From Abiotrophia defectiva ATCC 49176 (GTDB lineage: Bacteria; Bacillota; Bacilli; Lactobacillales; Aerococcaceae): a stretch of DNA of 64,000 bases. Location of the stretch: contig NZ_CP146287.1 in assembly GCF_037041345.1 (NCBI RefSeq), forward strand, positions 62,001 through 126,000. The letters are read 5' to 3'. Of the stretch, positions 39,359 through 48,010 are shown in pieces (the first letter of the stretch is position 1; each line of letters opens with the position of its first letter). The position numbers and the translations under genes are program-made. The notes under the pieces were generated by a model, which searched no databases, was not told the DNA's origin, and saw nothing but the letters and a program-made list of their open reading frames with translations.

Positions 39359-39883
39359 ATGCCAGAAGTATGGGAACTAGTCGATGTCAATAAGCAATTG
39401 ACTGGCATCAGACATTTGAGGGGGCAAGAAGCCCTCATCCCACCAGGTCATTATCATCTGGTGGCGCGCGTTTTGGTAATGGATGCAAAGGGTCAGATTC
39501 TACTGACCCAGCGTAGTCATGGTAAGGCCCATTATCCTGATTATTGGGAATTTGGCGCCAATGGCTCAGTTTTGGCAGGCGAAAGCTCGGAACTTGCTGC
39601 TTGTCGCGAGTTGTGGGAGGAGACAGGGATTAAGGTGTCGCCCCATGACTTGGTCTGGTTGGAAGACTATCGCTATGATAATTGGTGGCTAGATATTTAC
39701 GGAGTTGTTTTAGCGGATCTGGCGCCCGCCCTTGTTTTGGACCCAGAGGAAAATCAGGCCTGGGTTTGGCTTGCGCCAGACCAGTTGGAGCAATGGCAGG
39801 CCAAACTTGTGCCGGGCGACTGGGAACGTTGGCAGGCAGTTGCCAGCAAGTTGTTAGCATTGAGAGAGGAGGTTGACAAATGA
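39359..39883 (+). CDS. Nudix hydrolase
   Basis: A 174-residue hydrolase of nucleoside diphosphates linked to another moiety. A complete Nudix box (G-x5-E-x7-R-E-x-x-E-E-x-G-I) is present in the segment from GSVLAGE to EETGI. PPGHYHLVARVLVMDAKGQILLTQRS leads into the fold. The overall pattern resembles the isopentenyl-diphosphate isomerase/YfcD-type Nudix group, but the substrate is unclear. The ATG at 39359 is chosen over a further-upstream in-frame start at 39314, which overlaps the GNAT gene. It overlaps the next gene by 4 bases (ATGA). Confidence 0.85.
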   Translation: MPEVWELVDVNKQLTGIRHLRGQEALIPPGHYHLVARVLVMDAKGQILLTQRSHGKAHYPDYWEFGANGSVLAGESSELAACRELWEETGIKVSPHDLVWLEDYRYDNWWLDIYGVVLADLAPALVLDPEENQAWVWLAPDQLEQWQAKLVPGDWERWQAVASKLLALREEVDK

Positions 39884-40518
39884 AGATAAAACTAGGTCAG
39901 CCTTTGAGCCAGGCCACACTAGCAGAATGGGGTTTTGAAAATGGCCAGGCGCGCCATGTCTTGGCCGAAGGGGAATTTGAGCTTCGAATGACTATGTCAG
40001 ACCAGGAGCTAGAACTGGTGGTCTATGATTTGGCCATGGAGGAACCCTACACCTTGTTTGAGGTAGCCAGTGCCAGTGGGGCGCTGGTAACAGCCCTACG
40101 CCAGCAAGTGGATGATATTCTCAATCGGATTTTAGGCCAGCAGATTCAAGACAATCCGCTAGTAGAGCGATTGGTGGAGCATGTGAAGGCGACTTACGGG
40201 CTGGCACCAGCCCATCCCTTTAAGCGCCATCCGGAAATAATAGGCTTCAAGCTGCCGACGGTCGATAAGCTATTTGGTATCTTTTTGCCGGTCGACTATT
40301 GTCGGCTAGATAAAACGAGTTCGCGGTCTGACCAGGTGCTGGTGCTTAATCTTAAGGGCCAGCCCGACCAAATTCTTGAGCGCATCGATAATTGCCGCTA
40401 TTTCCCTGCCTATCATATGAACAAGAAACATTGGTTTAGTGTTCTGCTAGATGCACAGACGGATTGGAATCAGCTGACCAGTTTGTTAGCGGAAAGCTAT
40501 CGCTTAGTTAAGAAATAA
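39880..40518 (+). CDS. MmcQ/YjbR-family protein with N-terminal extension
   Basis: A 212-residue protein. The C-terminal ~110 residues resemble the MmcQ/YjbR (DUF419) fold: HPEIIGFKLP, CRYFPAYHMNKKHWFSVLLD and a final SYRLVKK. This fold resembles DNA-binding CyaY-like domains, and its function is not settled. The N-terminal ~100 residues are a separate domain that I do not recognise. Translation is coupled to the Nudix gene by an ATGA overlap. Confidence 0.72.
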   Translation: MKIKLGQPLSQATLAEWGFENGQARHVLAEGEFELRMTMSDQELELVVYDLAMEEPYTLFEVASASGALVTALRQQVDDILNRILGQQIQDNPLVERLVEHVKATYGLAPAHPFKRHPEIIGFKLPTVDKLFGIFLPVDYCRLDKTSSRSDQVLVLNLKGQPDQILERIDNCRYFPAYHMNKKHWFSVLLDAQTDWNQLTSLLAESYRLVKK

Positions 40519-40529
40519 GGACATAAGAA

Positions 40530-40554
40530 GCCCTGCTCTCTAGTAGGGCCTTTT
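40530..40554 (+). terminator. Terminator before the rpsL operon
   Basis: GCCCTGCT and AGTAGGGC (one G-U pair) around CTCT, followed by CTTTT. Confidence 0.75.
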
Positions 40555-40624
40555 ACTTTTAACAGAACTGCTAACAGAACTGCTCAAAAATTCGAGCCAA
40601 TCGCAAAAAAGTCTCCATACCCCC

Positions 40625-40653
40625 TTGACGAAAGAGAATTTTATTGGTACATT
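40625..40653 (+). promoter_or_regulatory. rpsL operon promoter
   Basis: TTGACG and TACATT with 17-bp spacing, giving a leader of about 130 bases. Confidence 0.8.
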
Positions 40654-40667
40654 AGTAGAGGTGTTTT

Positions 40668-40755
40668 TATACGAGATTCCTGAAATTCAGTCGTGCTGAC
40701 TGGTATAGAAGCAACATTATTATTTTTCCATAAAAATGGCACACTTGGATGTGTG
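40668..40755 (+). promoter_or_regulatory. Structured leader of rpsL with three hairpins
   Basis: Hairpin 1 pairs TATAC (40668) with GTATA (40703), with an inner CAGTC/GACTG. Hairpin 2 is CCAT-AAAA-ATGG (40728-40739). Hairpin 3 is CACAC-TTGGAT-GTGTG (40740-40755). No terminator follows. It may be a ribosomal-protein autoregulation site; this is inference. Confidence 0.5.
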
Positions 40756-40788
40756 GACTAGATTAAAGCAAAGGGAGGAGGAGCTTGG

Positions 40789-41202
40789 ATGCCAACTATT
40801 AACCAATTAGTTAATAAACCTCGTAAAACCAAAGTCGTTAAGTCAAACTCACCTGCATTAAACAAAGGGTACAACAGTTTCAAGAAGACCCAAACGGACA
40901 ACAACTCTCCACAAAAACGTGGGGTATGTACTCGTGTGGGTACCATGACACCGAAGAAACCTAACTCAGCTTTACGTAAATATGCCCGTGTACGTTTGTC
41001 TAACTTGATGGAAGTGACAGCTTACATCCCAGGGATCGGTCACAACTTACAAGAACACAGCGTTGTTTTAATCCGCGGTGGTCGTGTAAAAGACTTACCA
41101 GGGGTACGTTACCACATCGTTCGTGGTGCGCTTGACACTGCTGGTGTTAACGATCGTAAACAAGGCCGTTCTAAATACGGTACCAAACGTCCTAAAGGCT
41201 AA
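40789..41202 (+). CDS. rpsL: 30S ribosomal protein S12
   Basis: A 137-residue protein of the decoding centre. The invariant blocks [11 protein letters not shown] and [13 protein letters not shown] are intact, so the lysines whose mutation gives streptomycin resistance are wild type. GGGAGGAGGAG precedes the ATG. First gene of the str-type operon rpsL-rpsG-fusA-tuf. Confidence 0.98.
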   Translation: MPTINQLVNKPRKTKVVKSNSPALNKGYNSFKKTQTDNNSPQKRGVCTRVGTMTPKKPNSALRKYARVRLSNLMEVTAYIPGIGHNLQEHSVVLIRGGRVKDLPGVRYHIVRGALDTAGVNDRKQGRSKYGTKRPKG

Positions 41203-41240
41203 GAGCCTCATCATTAAACATTCAGAAAGGAGGATTTTGA

Positions 41241-41711
41241 ATGCCTCGTAAAGGTGCAATCGCAAAACGCGAAGTTTTGCCAGATCCACTCTACAATTCA
41301 AAATTAGTTACTCGCACAATTAACCGTTTAATGCTCGATGGTAAACGCGGTAAAGCTGCTACTATCTTATATGCTGCTTTCGATATCGTGCGCGAACAAA
41401 CCGGTCAAGACCCAATGGAAGTTTTCGAACAAGCAATCGAAAACATCATGCCATTATTAGAAGTTAAAGCTCGCCGTGTAGGGGGTTCTAACTACCAAGT
41501 ACCAGTTGAAGTACGTCCAGAACGTCGTTACACCTTAGCCATCCGTTGGTTGGTAAGCTACTCTCGCTTACGTGGTGAAAAGACCATGGAATTACGTTTA
41601 GCGCGTGAAATCATGGATGCAGCTAACAACACTGGTGCATCAGTTAAGAAACGCGAAGACATGCATAAAATGGCAGAAGCCAACAAAGCATTCGCTCATT
41701 ACCGTTGGTAA
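41241..41711 (+). CDS. rpsG: 30S ribosomal protein S7
   Basis: A 156-residue primary assembly protein of the 30S head. Recognisable by [34 protein letters not shown]-type start and [23 protein letters not shown] precedes the ATG by 10 bases, and it follows rpsL by 38 bases. Confidence 0.98.
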   Translation: MPRKGAIAKREVLPDPLYNSKLVTRTINRLMLDGKRGKAATILYAAFDIVREQTGQDPMEVFEQAIENIMPLLEVKARRVGGSNYQVPVEVRPERRYTLAIRWLVSYSRLRGEKTMELRLAREIMDAANNTGASVKKREDMHKMAEANKAFAHYRW

Positions 41712-41726
41712 GATTTTCAGTCATAT

Positions 41727-41754
41727 CACTAGCTGTTATAAGCTAGTGGTTTTT
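41727..41754 (+). terminator. Attenuator-like hairpin between rpsG and fusA
   Basis: CACTAGCT and AGCTAGTG form a perfect 8-bp stem with loop GTTATA, followed by GTTTTT. It has the form of an intrinsic terminator inside an otherwise continuous operon. Probably partial, giving different S12/S7 and EF-G levels. Confidence 0.65.
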
Positions 41755-41803
41755 GACTACTATGCACACTCTCAAAACAACTGAAAAGGGGTAAAACAAA
41801 AAG

Positions 41804-43894
41804 ATGGCAAAAAGAGAATTTTCGCTAGAGAAAACTCGTAATATTGGTATCATGGCCCACATCGATGCTGGTAAAACCACCACGACTGAACGTGTCTTGT
41901 ACTATACCGGCCGTATCCACAAAATTGGTGAAACCCACGAAGGGGCTTCCCAAATGGACTGGATGGAGCAAGAACAAGAACGTGGGATTACCATCACCTC
42001 TGCCGCAACTACTGCGCAATGGGCTAACCACCGGATTAACATCATCGACACACCAGGGCACGTGGACTTCACTGTCGAAGTAGAACGTTCTCTCCGGGTT
42101 CTTGATGGTGCCGTTGCCTTATTGGATGCTCAGTCTGGGGTAGAACCTCAAACTGAAACCGTATGGCGTCAAGCTACCACTTACGGTGTTCCTCGCTTGG
42201 TCTTCATCAACAAGATGGACAAGATTGGTGCGGACTTCTTATACTCTGTAAGAACCTTGCACGAACGCTTACAAGCAAACGCTCATCCAGTTCAATTACC
42301 AATTGGTGCTGAAGATGAGTTCTCAGGTATCATTGACTTAGTGGAAATGAAAGCCTACAACTACACTAACGACTTAGGGACTGACATTGAAGAAATCGAA
42401 ATCCCAGGTGACTTACAAGATTTAGCTGAAGAATGGCGTACTAAGTTAGTTGAAGCAGTTGCTGAAACTGACGAAGAACTCATGATGGCTTACTTGGAAG
42501 GCGAAGAAATCGACGTACCTACCTTGAAAGCAGCAATCCGTAAAGCAACTGTTGCAGCGGACTTCTACCCAGTATTCTGTGGTTCTGCCTTCAAGAACAA
42601 AGGGGTTCAATTAATGTTGGATGGGGTTATCGACTACCTTCCATCTCCATTAGACGTTCCAGCTATCAAAGGGATTGACCCTGATACTGACGCTGAAGTA
42701 GAACGTCATGCAAGCGATGAAGAGCCATTCTCTGCTTTGGCCTTCAAAGTTATGACTGACCCATTCGTAGGTCGTTTAACCTTCTTCCGTGTTTACTCTG
42801 GTACTTTACAATCCGGTTCTTACGTTCAAAACGCTACTAAAGGCAAACGTGAACGTGTCGGCCGTATCTTACAAATGCACGCCAACCACCGTCAAGAAAT
42901 TCCTGAAGTATTCTCTGGGGATATCGCAGCAGCTGTTGGTTTGAAAGACACTACTACTGGGGACACTCTCTGTGACGAGAAGAATGAAGTAATCCTCGAG
43001 TCTATGGAATTCCCAGAACCAGTTATCGAAGTAGCGATTGAGCCTAAATCAAAAGCTGACCAAGATAAGATGGGTGTAGCCTTACAAAAATTGGCTGAAG
43101 AAGACCCAACCTTCCGTGCTTACACTAACCAAGAAACTGGCGAAACAGTTATCGCAGGTATGGGTGAGTTACACTTGGATATCATCGTTGACCGTATGCG
43201 TCGTGAATTCAAGGTAGAAGCTAACGTGGGTGCACCACAAGTTTCTTACCGTGAAACCTTCCGTGCTGCAACTCAAGCAGAAGGTAAGTTCGTTCGCCAG
43301 TCTGGTGGTAAAGGTCAATACGGTCACGTATGGATCGAATTTACACCAAACGAAGAAGGTGCTGGTTTCGAATTCGAAAACGCAATCGTCGGTGGTGTGG
43401 TTCCTCGTGAATACATCCCAGCGGTTGAAGCTGGTTTGAAAGACGCTATGGAAAATGGTGTCCTCGCAGGCTTCCCAATGGTAGACATCAAAGCTAAGCT
43501 TTACGATGGTTCTTACCACGATGTCGACTCTTCTGAAACTGCCTTTAAGGTAGCGGCGTCCTTAGCACTCCGTGCAGCTGCTAAGAAAGCTAACCCAAGC
43601 ATCTTGGAACCTATGATGGCAGTTGAAATCACTGTACCTGAAGAATACTTCGGGGACGTTATGGGTCACGTGAACTCTCGTCGCGGTCGCGTTGAAGGTT
43701 CTGAAGTGCGCGGTAACGCTCAAATCGTTAAAGGTATGATTCCATTGTCTGAAATGTTCGGTTACGCAACTACCTTGCGTTCTGCAACTCAAGGGCGTGG
43801 TACCTTCTCTATGACCTTCGACCACTATGAAGATGTGCCGAAGTCAATCGCAGAAGAAATCATCAAGAAATACGGCGGCAAGTCAGAAGACTAA
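41804..43894 (+). CDS. fusA: Elongation factor G
   Basis: A 696-residue GTPase that drives translocation and ribosome recycling. The G domain has [12 protein letters not shown] (G1), the RGITITSAA switch and DTPGHVDF (G3), and NKMDKIG (G4). Domains II-V follow at the usual length. The ATG is 11-12 bases after AAGGGG. Codon use is strongly biased, as expected for a very highly expressed gene. It follows a possible attenuator. Confidence 0.98.
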   Translation: MAKREFSLEKTRNIGIMAHIDAGKTTTTERVLYYTGRIHKIGETHEGASQMDWMEQEQERGITITSAATTAQWANHRINIIDTPGHVDFTVEVERSLRVLDGAVALLDAQSGVEPQTETVWRQATTYGVPRLVFINKMDKIGADFLYSVRTLHERLQANAHPVQLPIGAEDEFSGIIDLVEMKAYNYTNDLGTDIEEIEIPGDLQDLAEEWRTKLVEAVAETDEELMMAYLEGEEIDVPTLKAAIRKATVAADFYPVFCGSAFKNKGVQLMLDGVIDYLPSPLDVPAIKGIDPDTDAEVERHASDEEPFSALAFKVMTDPFVGRLTFFRVYSGTLQSGSYVQNATKGKRERVGRILQMHANHRQEIPEVFSGDIAAAVGLKDTTTGDTLCDEKNEVILESMEFPEPVIEVAIEPKSKADQDKMGVALQKLAEEDPTFRAYTNQETGETVIAGMGELHLDIIVDRMRREFKVEANVGAPQVSYRETFRAATQAEGKFVRQSGGKGQYGHVWIEFTPNEEGAGFEFENAIVGGVVPREYIPAVEAGLKDAMENGVLAGFPMVDIKAKLYDGSYHDVDSSETAFKVAASLALRAAAKKANPSILEPMMAVEITVPEEYFGDVMGHVNSRRGRVEGSEVRGNAQIVKGMIPLSEMFGYATTLRSATQGRGTFSMTFDHYEDVPKSIAEEIIKKYGGKSED

Positions 43895-43912
43895 TCTGAT
43901 AGGACTTGCTTG

Positions 43913-43934
43913 GAATAACGAATAAGCGTTATTC
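43913..43934. other. Hairpin between fusA and tuf
   Basis: GAATAACG and CGTTATTC around AATAAG, with flanking bases extending the pairing around one bulge. No U-run, so termination would be weak. Confidence 0.45.
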
Positions 43935-43961
43935 TCAAAGCCTAGAAAATGGTGCAAAATC

Positions 43962-43990
43962 TTGAATTTTGCCCCATTTCTAGGTATAAT
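43962..43990 (+). promoter_or_regulatory. Separate tuf promoter
   Basis: TTGAAT and TATAAT with 17-bp spacing lie in the fusA-tuf gap, so tuf can be transcribed on its own. Confidence 0.8.
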
Positions 43991-44056
43991 ACTACTGATA
44001 GATTTAATTGAAATCTATAAAACAAACTCAACTATTTTTAGGAGGCAGAAATTAAA

Positions 44057-45244
44057 ATGGCAAAACAAAAATTTGACCGTTCTAAACCACACGTAAACAT
44101 TGGTACAATTGGTCACGTTGACCATGGTAAAACTACCTTATCAGCTGCAATCGCAACTGTATTAGCTAAACAAGGTTTCGGTGAAGCTCGTTCATACGAC
44201 CAAATCGATAACGCTCCAGAAGAAAAAGAACGTGGGATCACAATCAACACTTCTCACATCGAGTACGAAACAGCTAACCGTCACTACGCTCACGTTGACT
44301 GCCCAGGTCACGCGGACTACGTTAAAAACATGATCACTGGTGCTGCTCAAATGGACGGCGCGATCCTCGTTGTATCTGCTGCTGACGGCCCAATGCCACA
44401 AACTCGTGAACACATCCTCTTGTCTCGTCAAGTTGGTGTTCCTTACATCGTAGTATTCTTGAACAAAGTTGACATGGTTGACGACGAAGAATTGCTCGAA
44501 TTAGTTGAAATGGAAGTTCGTGACCTCTTGTCTGAATACGACTTCCCAGGCGACGACACTCCAGTTATCGCTGGTTCAGCTTTGAAAGCTTTAGAAGGCG
44601 ACGCTAACTACGAAGCTAAAGTTTTAGAATTGATGGAACAAGTTGATGCTTACATTCCAGAACCAGAACGTGACACTGACAAGCCATTCATGATGCCAGT
44701 CGAAGACGTATTCTCTATCACTGGTCGTGGTACTGTTGCAACTGGTCGTGTTGAACGTGGTCAAGTTCGCGTTGGTGACGAAGTTGAAATCGTTGGTATC
44801 GAAGAAGAAACTTCTAAGACTACCGTTACCGGTGTTGAAATGTTCCGTAAGTTATTGGATTACGCTGAAGCTGGGGACAACGTTGGTACCTTGTTACGTG
44901 GTGTAACTCGTGACCAAATCCAACGTGGTCAAGTATTATCTAAACCAGGTTCAATCACTCCACACACTAAGTTCGAAGCTGAAGTGTACGTATTGTCTAA
45001 AGAAGAAGGTGGTCGTCACACTCCATTCTTCTCTAACTACCGTCCACAATTCTACTTCCGTACAACTGACGTAACTGGTGTTGTTACTTTACCAGAAGGT
45101 ACTGAAATGGTTATGCCAGGCGACAACGTACAAATGGTTGTTGAATTGATCCACCCAATCGCGATCGAAGAAGGGACTAAGTTCTCTATTCGTGAAGGTG
45201 GCCGTACTGTAGGTGCCGGTGTGGTATCTAAAGTCTTAGCTTAA
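44057..45244 (+). CDS. tuf: Elongation factor Tu
   Basis: A 395-residue GTPase that delivers aminoacyl-tRNA to the ribosome. [10 protein letters not shown] is G1, DCPGHADY G3 and NKVDMVDD G4. [14 protein letters not shown] forms the switch I segment. The gene has the strongest codon bias in the window. TAGGAGG precedes the ATG. It has its own promoter and two terminators downstream. Confidence 0.99.
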   Translation: MAKQKFDRSKPHVNIGTIGHVDHGKTTLSAAIATVLAKQGFGEARSYDQIDNAPEEKERGITINTSHIEYETANRHYAHVDCPGHADYVKNMITGAAQMDGAILVVSAADGPMPQTREHILLSRQVGVPYIVVFLNKVDMVDDEELLELVEMEVRDLLSEYDFPGDDTPVIAGSALKALEGDANYEAKVLELMEQVDAYIPEPERDTDKPFMMPVEDVFSITGRGTVATGRVERGQVRVGDEVEIVGIEEETSKTTVTGVEMFRKLLDYAEAGDNVGTLLRGVTRDQIQRGQVLSKPGSITPHTKFEAEVYVLSKEEGGRHTPFFSNYRPQFYFRTTDVTGVVTLPEGTEMVMPGDNVQMVVELIHPIAIEEGTKFSIREGGRTVGAGVVSKVLA

Positions 45245-45266
45245 TTCTAAGCTTAATATGCCTTTC

Positions 45267-45294
45267 CAAAAGGGTCTCTCCGGAGGCCCTTTTT
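45267..45294 (+). terminator. First terminator after tuf
   Basis: AAAAGGGTCTC and GAGGCCCTTTT pair around a short loop, followed by further T. Confidence 0.88.
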
Positions 45295-45303
45295 CTGTAG
45301 TCC

Positions 45304-45345
45304 AAAAAAGTCCCCCTGTGTCTGATGACATAGGGGGACTTTTTT
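45304..45345. terminator. Bidirectional terminator
   Basis: A near-perfect 19-bp stem (arms 45304-45322 and 45327-45345, loop TGAT) has A-runs on the left and T-runs on the right. It lies between the convergent tuf and ABC permease genes and can stop transcription from both sides. Confidence 0.92.
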
Positions 45346-45358
45346 ATGAAGATAAGAT

Positions 45359-46081
45359 TTAGAGGTCGCGGCGCTTGAAGGTATAGATGCCGGCGAGAGT
45401 GAAGATGAGACTTAAGGCAAAGGCGAATATAGCGGTTTTGCTAGTCATACTAAAGCTAGCTGTACTCTCATAGACAAATTCCATGACAATGGCCTTAAAC
45501 CAATCATTATTTGGGTCAATCAATTCGCCAGGGATTTTCAAGAAAATAAAAACGGTAAAGTAGACAATAAAGACCATACTGTAGTTGCGGGTCAGGAAGA
45601 GGACGAAGCTGGTAACGCAGAACCAAGCATAGGTACAAAGACACTGAATCAGGAAGGTAATCAGAAACTTAGGCCAAAAATCTGCTGGTAGACTCCCCAT
45701 CTGGCCCCCTGACCGTAAGAATTCGATGACGTAACCTGCTGCGTAGAGAAGGAAAAATTGTAAGAGAATAAGACTAGCAATGGTCAGAGACTTAGCTAGG
45801 TAATACTGGCCACGGGTTTTACCGGTAGTCAGATTATTATGGTAGAGTTTGTTGTTAAGGTCGACTCCTAAGAGTAGGGTGGTCACCACATTGCAGGCGA
45901 TAAAAAGTAGGCCTATGTTATAAGACACGGCATCCATGGCGAAGAAGAAGCCAGAACTAGAAGTAGTAACTCGCGAAGTAAAAATGGCTAGCAGAATACC
46001 CAGGACACAGAAGACTTGGATGCCCCAAAATCCGACGGAGCGGACTAGACGATAATAATCGGCTTTGATACTATTAAGCAA
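45359..46081 (-). CDS. ABC-2-type transporter permease
   Basis: A 240-residue membrane protein with about six hydrophobic segments (for example GFWGIQVFCVLGILLAIF, SLTIASLILLQFFLLYAAGY and IFAFALSLIFTLAGIYTF). It fits the short ABC-2 permeases of peptide or bacteriocin immunity exporters. Its start overlaps the end of the ATPase gene by 8 bases, so the two form one exporter. No precursor peptide, sensor kinase or dedicated regulator is adjacent. The substrate is unknown. Confidence 0.82.
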   Translation of the reverse strand: MLNSIKADYYRLVRSVGFWGIQVFCVLGILLAIFTSRVTTSSSGFFFAMDAVSYNIGLLFIACNVVTTLLLGVDLNNKLYHNNLTTGKTRGQYYLAKSLTIASLILLQFFLLYAAGYVIEFLRSGGQMGSLPADFWPKFLITFLIQCLCTYAWFCVTSFVLFLTRNYSMVFIVYFTVFIFLKIPGELIDPNNDWFKAIVMEFVYESTASFSMTSKTAIFAFALSLIFTLAGIYTFKRRDL

Positions 46082-47006
46082 ACTGTTTTCCTCCTTGAAC
46101 TTGAATTAAATCGGTAAAGTATCGCTCTAAATCTTTATGAGCGTAGTAGAGCGCACTGATTGGAATGTCAGCTAAAACCAAGGCCTTAGCCAGTTCTGGT
46201 ATATCCTCTGCTTTGCCGATTAACTGCAATTGGTCGGTCTGATGGCTCGGTTTAAGTCTAAAGCCTAGCTGTTTTTGAACGAAGTCCTTAGCCATTTGAG
46301 TCTTTTGGGACTGGAGGATAATATAGTCGCCACTTTCGCGGTCGAAGTCATCCTTGGAAAGCTCTTGGATGAGCCGTCCTTGATGAATGAAGCCAAAGCG
46401 ACTAGCCACCAAATATAATTCTGACAAGATATGGCTTGAAATAATCAGGGTCATGCCTAATTCACGGTTAAGGCGGAGGACCATCTCACGAAATTCTTGA
46501 ATGCCGACAGGATCGAGACCATTGATTGGTTCATCTAAGATTAGCAAATCAGGTCGAGACAGGATAGCGATGGCGATACCCAGACGTTGTTTCATTCCCA
46601 GAGAGAAATCCCGAAATTTTTTGGCACCAGTTTGACTTAAGCCGACATAGTCCAAGGTCTCCTTAATCAGATTGTCCGGTTTTTTGATGCCACGATCCAG
46701 GCAGTAAAAACGGAGATTGTCGTAGGCAGATAGATGCTGGTGTGCCACAGGTGTTTCAATGACAGAACCTACATGGTGGAGGGAACTAGTCCACTCTTTA
46801 GGGGTGCGTGAGCCCAAAATGGAGACGGTGCCTTGACTTGGTGCGATTATTTGGGTAATTAATTTGATTAAGGTGCTTTTACCCGCTCCGTTTTGACCGA
46901 TTAGGCCATAGATTTCTCCTTTCTTTAGCTTGAGGCTGAGCGAGTCCAAAGCCACTTGGTCGCCGTAATGCTTACTAAGATTTTGAATGACTAAGATATC
47001 TTCCAT
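46074..47006 (-). CDS. ABC transporter ATP-binding protein
   Basis: A 310-residue ATPase subunit of the BcrA/lantibiotic-immunity class. Walker A is GQNGAGKST, the signature FSLGMKQRLG, and Walker B LLILDEPINGLD. The C-terminal ~85 residues form the accessory domain of this class. AAGGAG precedes the ATG at 47006 (minus strand). Its upstream region is shared with the divergent fru operon. Confidence 0.88.
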   Translation of the reverse strand: MEDILVIQNLSKHYGDQVALDSLSLKLKKGEIYGLIGQNGAGKSTLIKLITQIIAPSQGTVSILGSRTPKEWTSSLHHVGSVIETPVAHQHLSAYDNLRFYCLDRGIKKPDNLIKETLDYVGLSQTGAKKFRDFSLGMKQRLGIAIAILSRPDLLILDEPINGLDPVGIQEFREMVLRLNRELGMTLIISSHILSELYLVASRFGFIHQGRLIQELSKDDFDRESGDYIILQSQKTQMAKDFVQKQLGFRLKPSHQTDQLQLIGKAEDIPELAKALVLADIPISALYYAHKDLERYFTDLIQVQGGKQFA

Positions 47007-47169
47007 GATCTTACTCCTTTGCTTATTTCTTATCTATAGCTTATCAAGTGAATTTCAAATATCTCTCAAGCAAATCTCAAATCTTTCTAAAGTTTTGGGA
47101 GAGAGCAAGAGTGTTTTCTGAAAGCAAAAAATTATACCAAATTGAGGTGCCGGCAAATTTGCATTTGAA

Positions 47170-47223
47170 TGAAAATGACCGGTTTATGATTGAAAATGAC
47201 AGAAAACGCTTGAAAGGTGACCG
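47170..47223. promoter_or_regulatory. Three phased repeats, candidate FruR operators
   Basis: TGAAAATGACCG (47170), TGAAAATGACAG (47191) and TGAAAGGTGACCG (47211) are spaced 21 and 20 bases apart, two DNA turns. The third overlaps the -35 box of the fru promoter. Repeats of this kind suit a DeoR-family regulator such as the one encoded next. Confidence 0.7.
47201..47214. promoter_or_regulatory. Candidate cre site in the fru promoter
   Basis: AGAAAACGCTTGAA matches TGAAAACGCTTTCA at 11 of 14 positions. It overlaps the -35 box, so CcpA binding would repress the operon. Confidence 0.55.
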
Positions 47224-47238
47224 AAAGCGGTGTATAAT
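47210..47238 (+). promoter_or_regulatory. fru operon promoter
   Basis: TTGAAA and TATAAT with 17-bp spacing. The transcript would start only about 15 bases before the regulator start codon. Confidence 0.8.
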
Positions 47239-47258
47239 CTGGGTGTGAGGTGATAAGA

Positions 47259-48005
47259 GTGTTAACTCAAATGCGACATCAACTAATTCTATCAGAACTA
47301 GAGCAAGCGCATGTTGTCAGCCTACAAGATTTGATGGCCAAGCTATCAGTATCAGAGTCCACTATACGGCGGGATTTATCTCAGTTGGAAGAAGCAGGAC
47401 GCCTGGTGCGAGTTCGTGGCGGTGCCAAACGCGTCTATCATTTGGATCGCGAATCTAGCTATAAGGAAAAGCTAGGGCGGAACAGTAGTGACAAGGCCCT
47501 TATTGCTGAGACAGCAGCCGCACAGGTGACAGCAGGCCAGGTCATCTACCTAGACGCAGGTACCACGACCTTGGCTATGATACCGCATTTGGTTGGGCAG
47601 GGTGTGACGGTGGTTACCAATGGACTCAGTCAAGCTGACTTGCTGTGTGACTATGGCGAGTCCGTCATCTTGTTAGGTGGCCAAGTTAAGCCCAAGACGC
47701 GGGCCATAATTGGAGCGCAAGCTCAGGCTCAATTAGCACGCTATCGTTTTGACCATGTTTTTATGGGCATGAACGGGGTGGATGCGGAATGGGGCTATAC
47801 GACGCCAGACCAGGAGGAGGCAGCCCTTAAGCAACAAGCCATGCAGCAGGCCAACCAAGTCTATGTTTTGGCGGATGCTTCCAAGATGGGACGGGTCAGT
47901 TTCTGTCATGTCGCCAATTTGGAAGAGGCGATTCTTATCACTCATGCCTTAACAGAGGGGCAACGGGCACCTCTTGTGCAAGTCACGACAGTGAAGGAGT
48001 GTTAA
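47259..48005 (+). CDS. fruR: DeoR-family regulator of the fructose operon
   Basis: A 248-residue regulator. The N-terminal helix-turn-helix is LSVSESTIRRDLSQLEEAGRL, followed by the RVRGGA stretch typical of DeoR proteins. The C-terminal sugar-phosphate sensor domain has YLDAGTTT and AIIGAQAQ. The GTG at 47259 follows GAGGTGAT by about 6 bases; a GTG at 47250 is too close to the transcription start. It is followed by fruK and fruA, so fructose-1-phosphate is the expected effector. It probably binds the three repeats at its own promoter. Confidence 0.88.
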   Translation: MLTQMRHQLILSELEQAHVVSLQDLMAKLSVSESTIRRDLSQLEEAGRLVRVRGGAKRVYHLDRESSYKEKLGRNSSDKALIAETAAAQVTAGQVIYLDAGTTTLAMIPHLVGQGVTVVTNGLSQADLLCDYGESVILLGGQVKPKTRAIIGAQAQAQLARYRFDHVFMGMNGVDAEWGYTTPDQEEAALKQQAMQQANQVYVLADASKMGRVSFCHVANLEEAILITHALTEGQRAPLVQVTTVKEC

Positions 48006-48010
48006 ATTTC

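Noticed and set aside
47048-47248. 66-codon open frame in the fru promoter region
   Set aside because: It covers the operators and promoter and has no ribosome binding site or recognisable motif.
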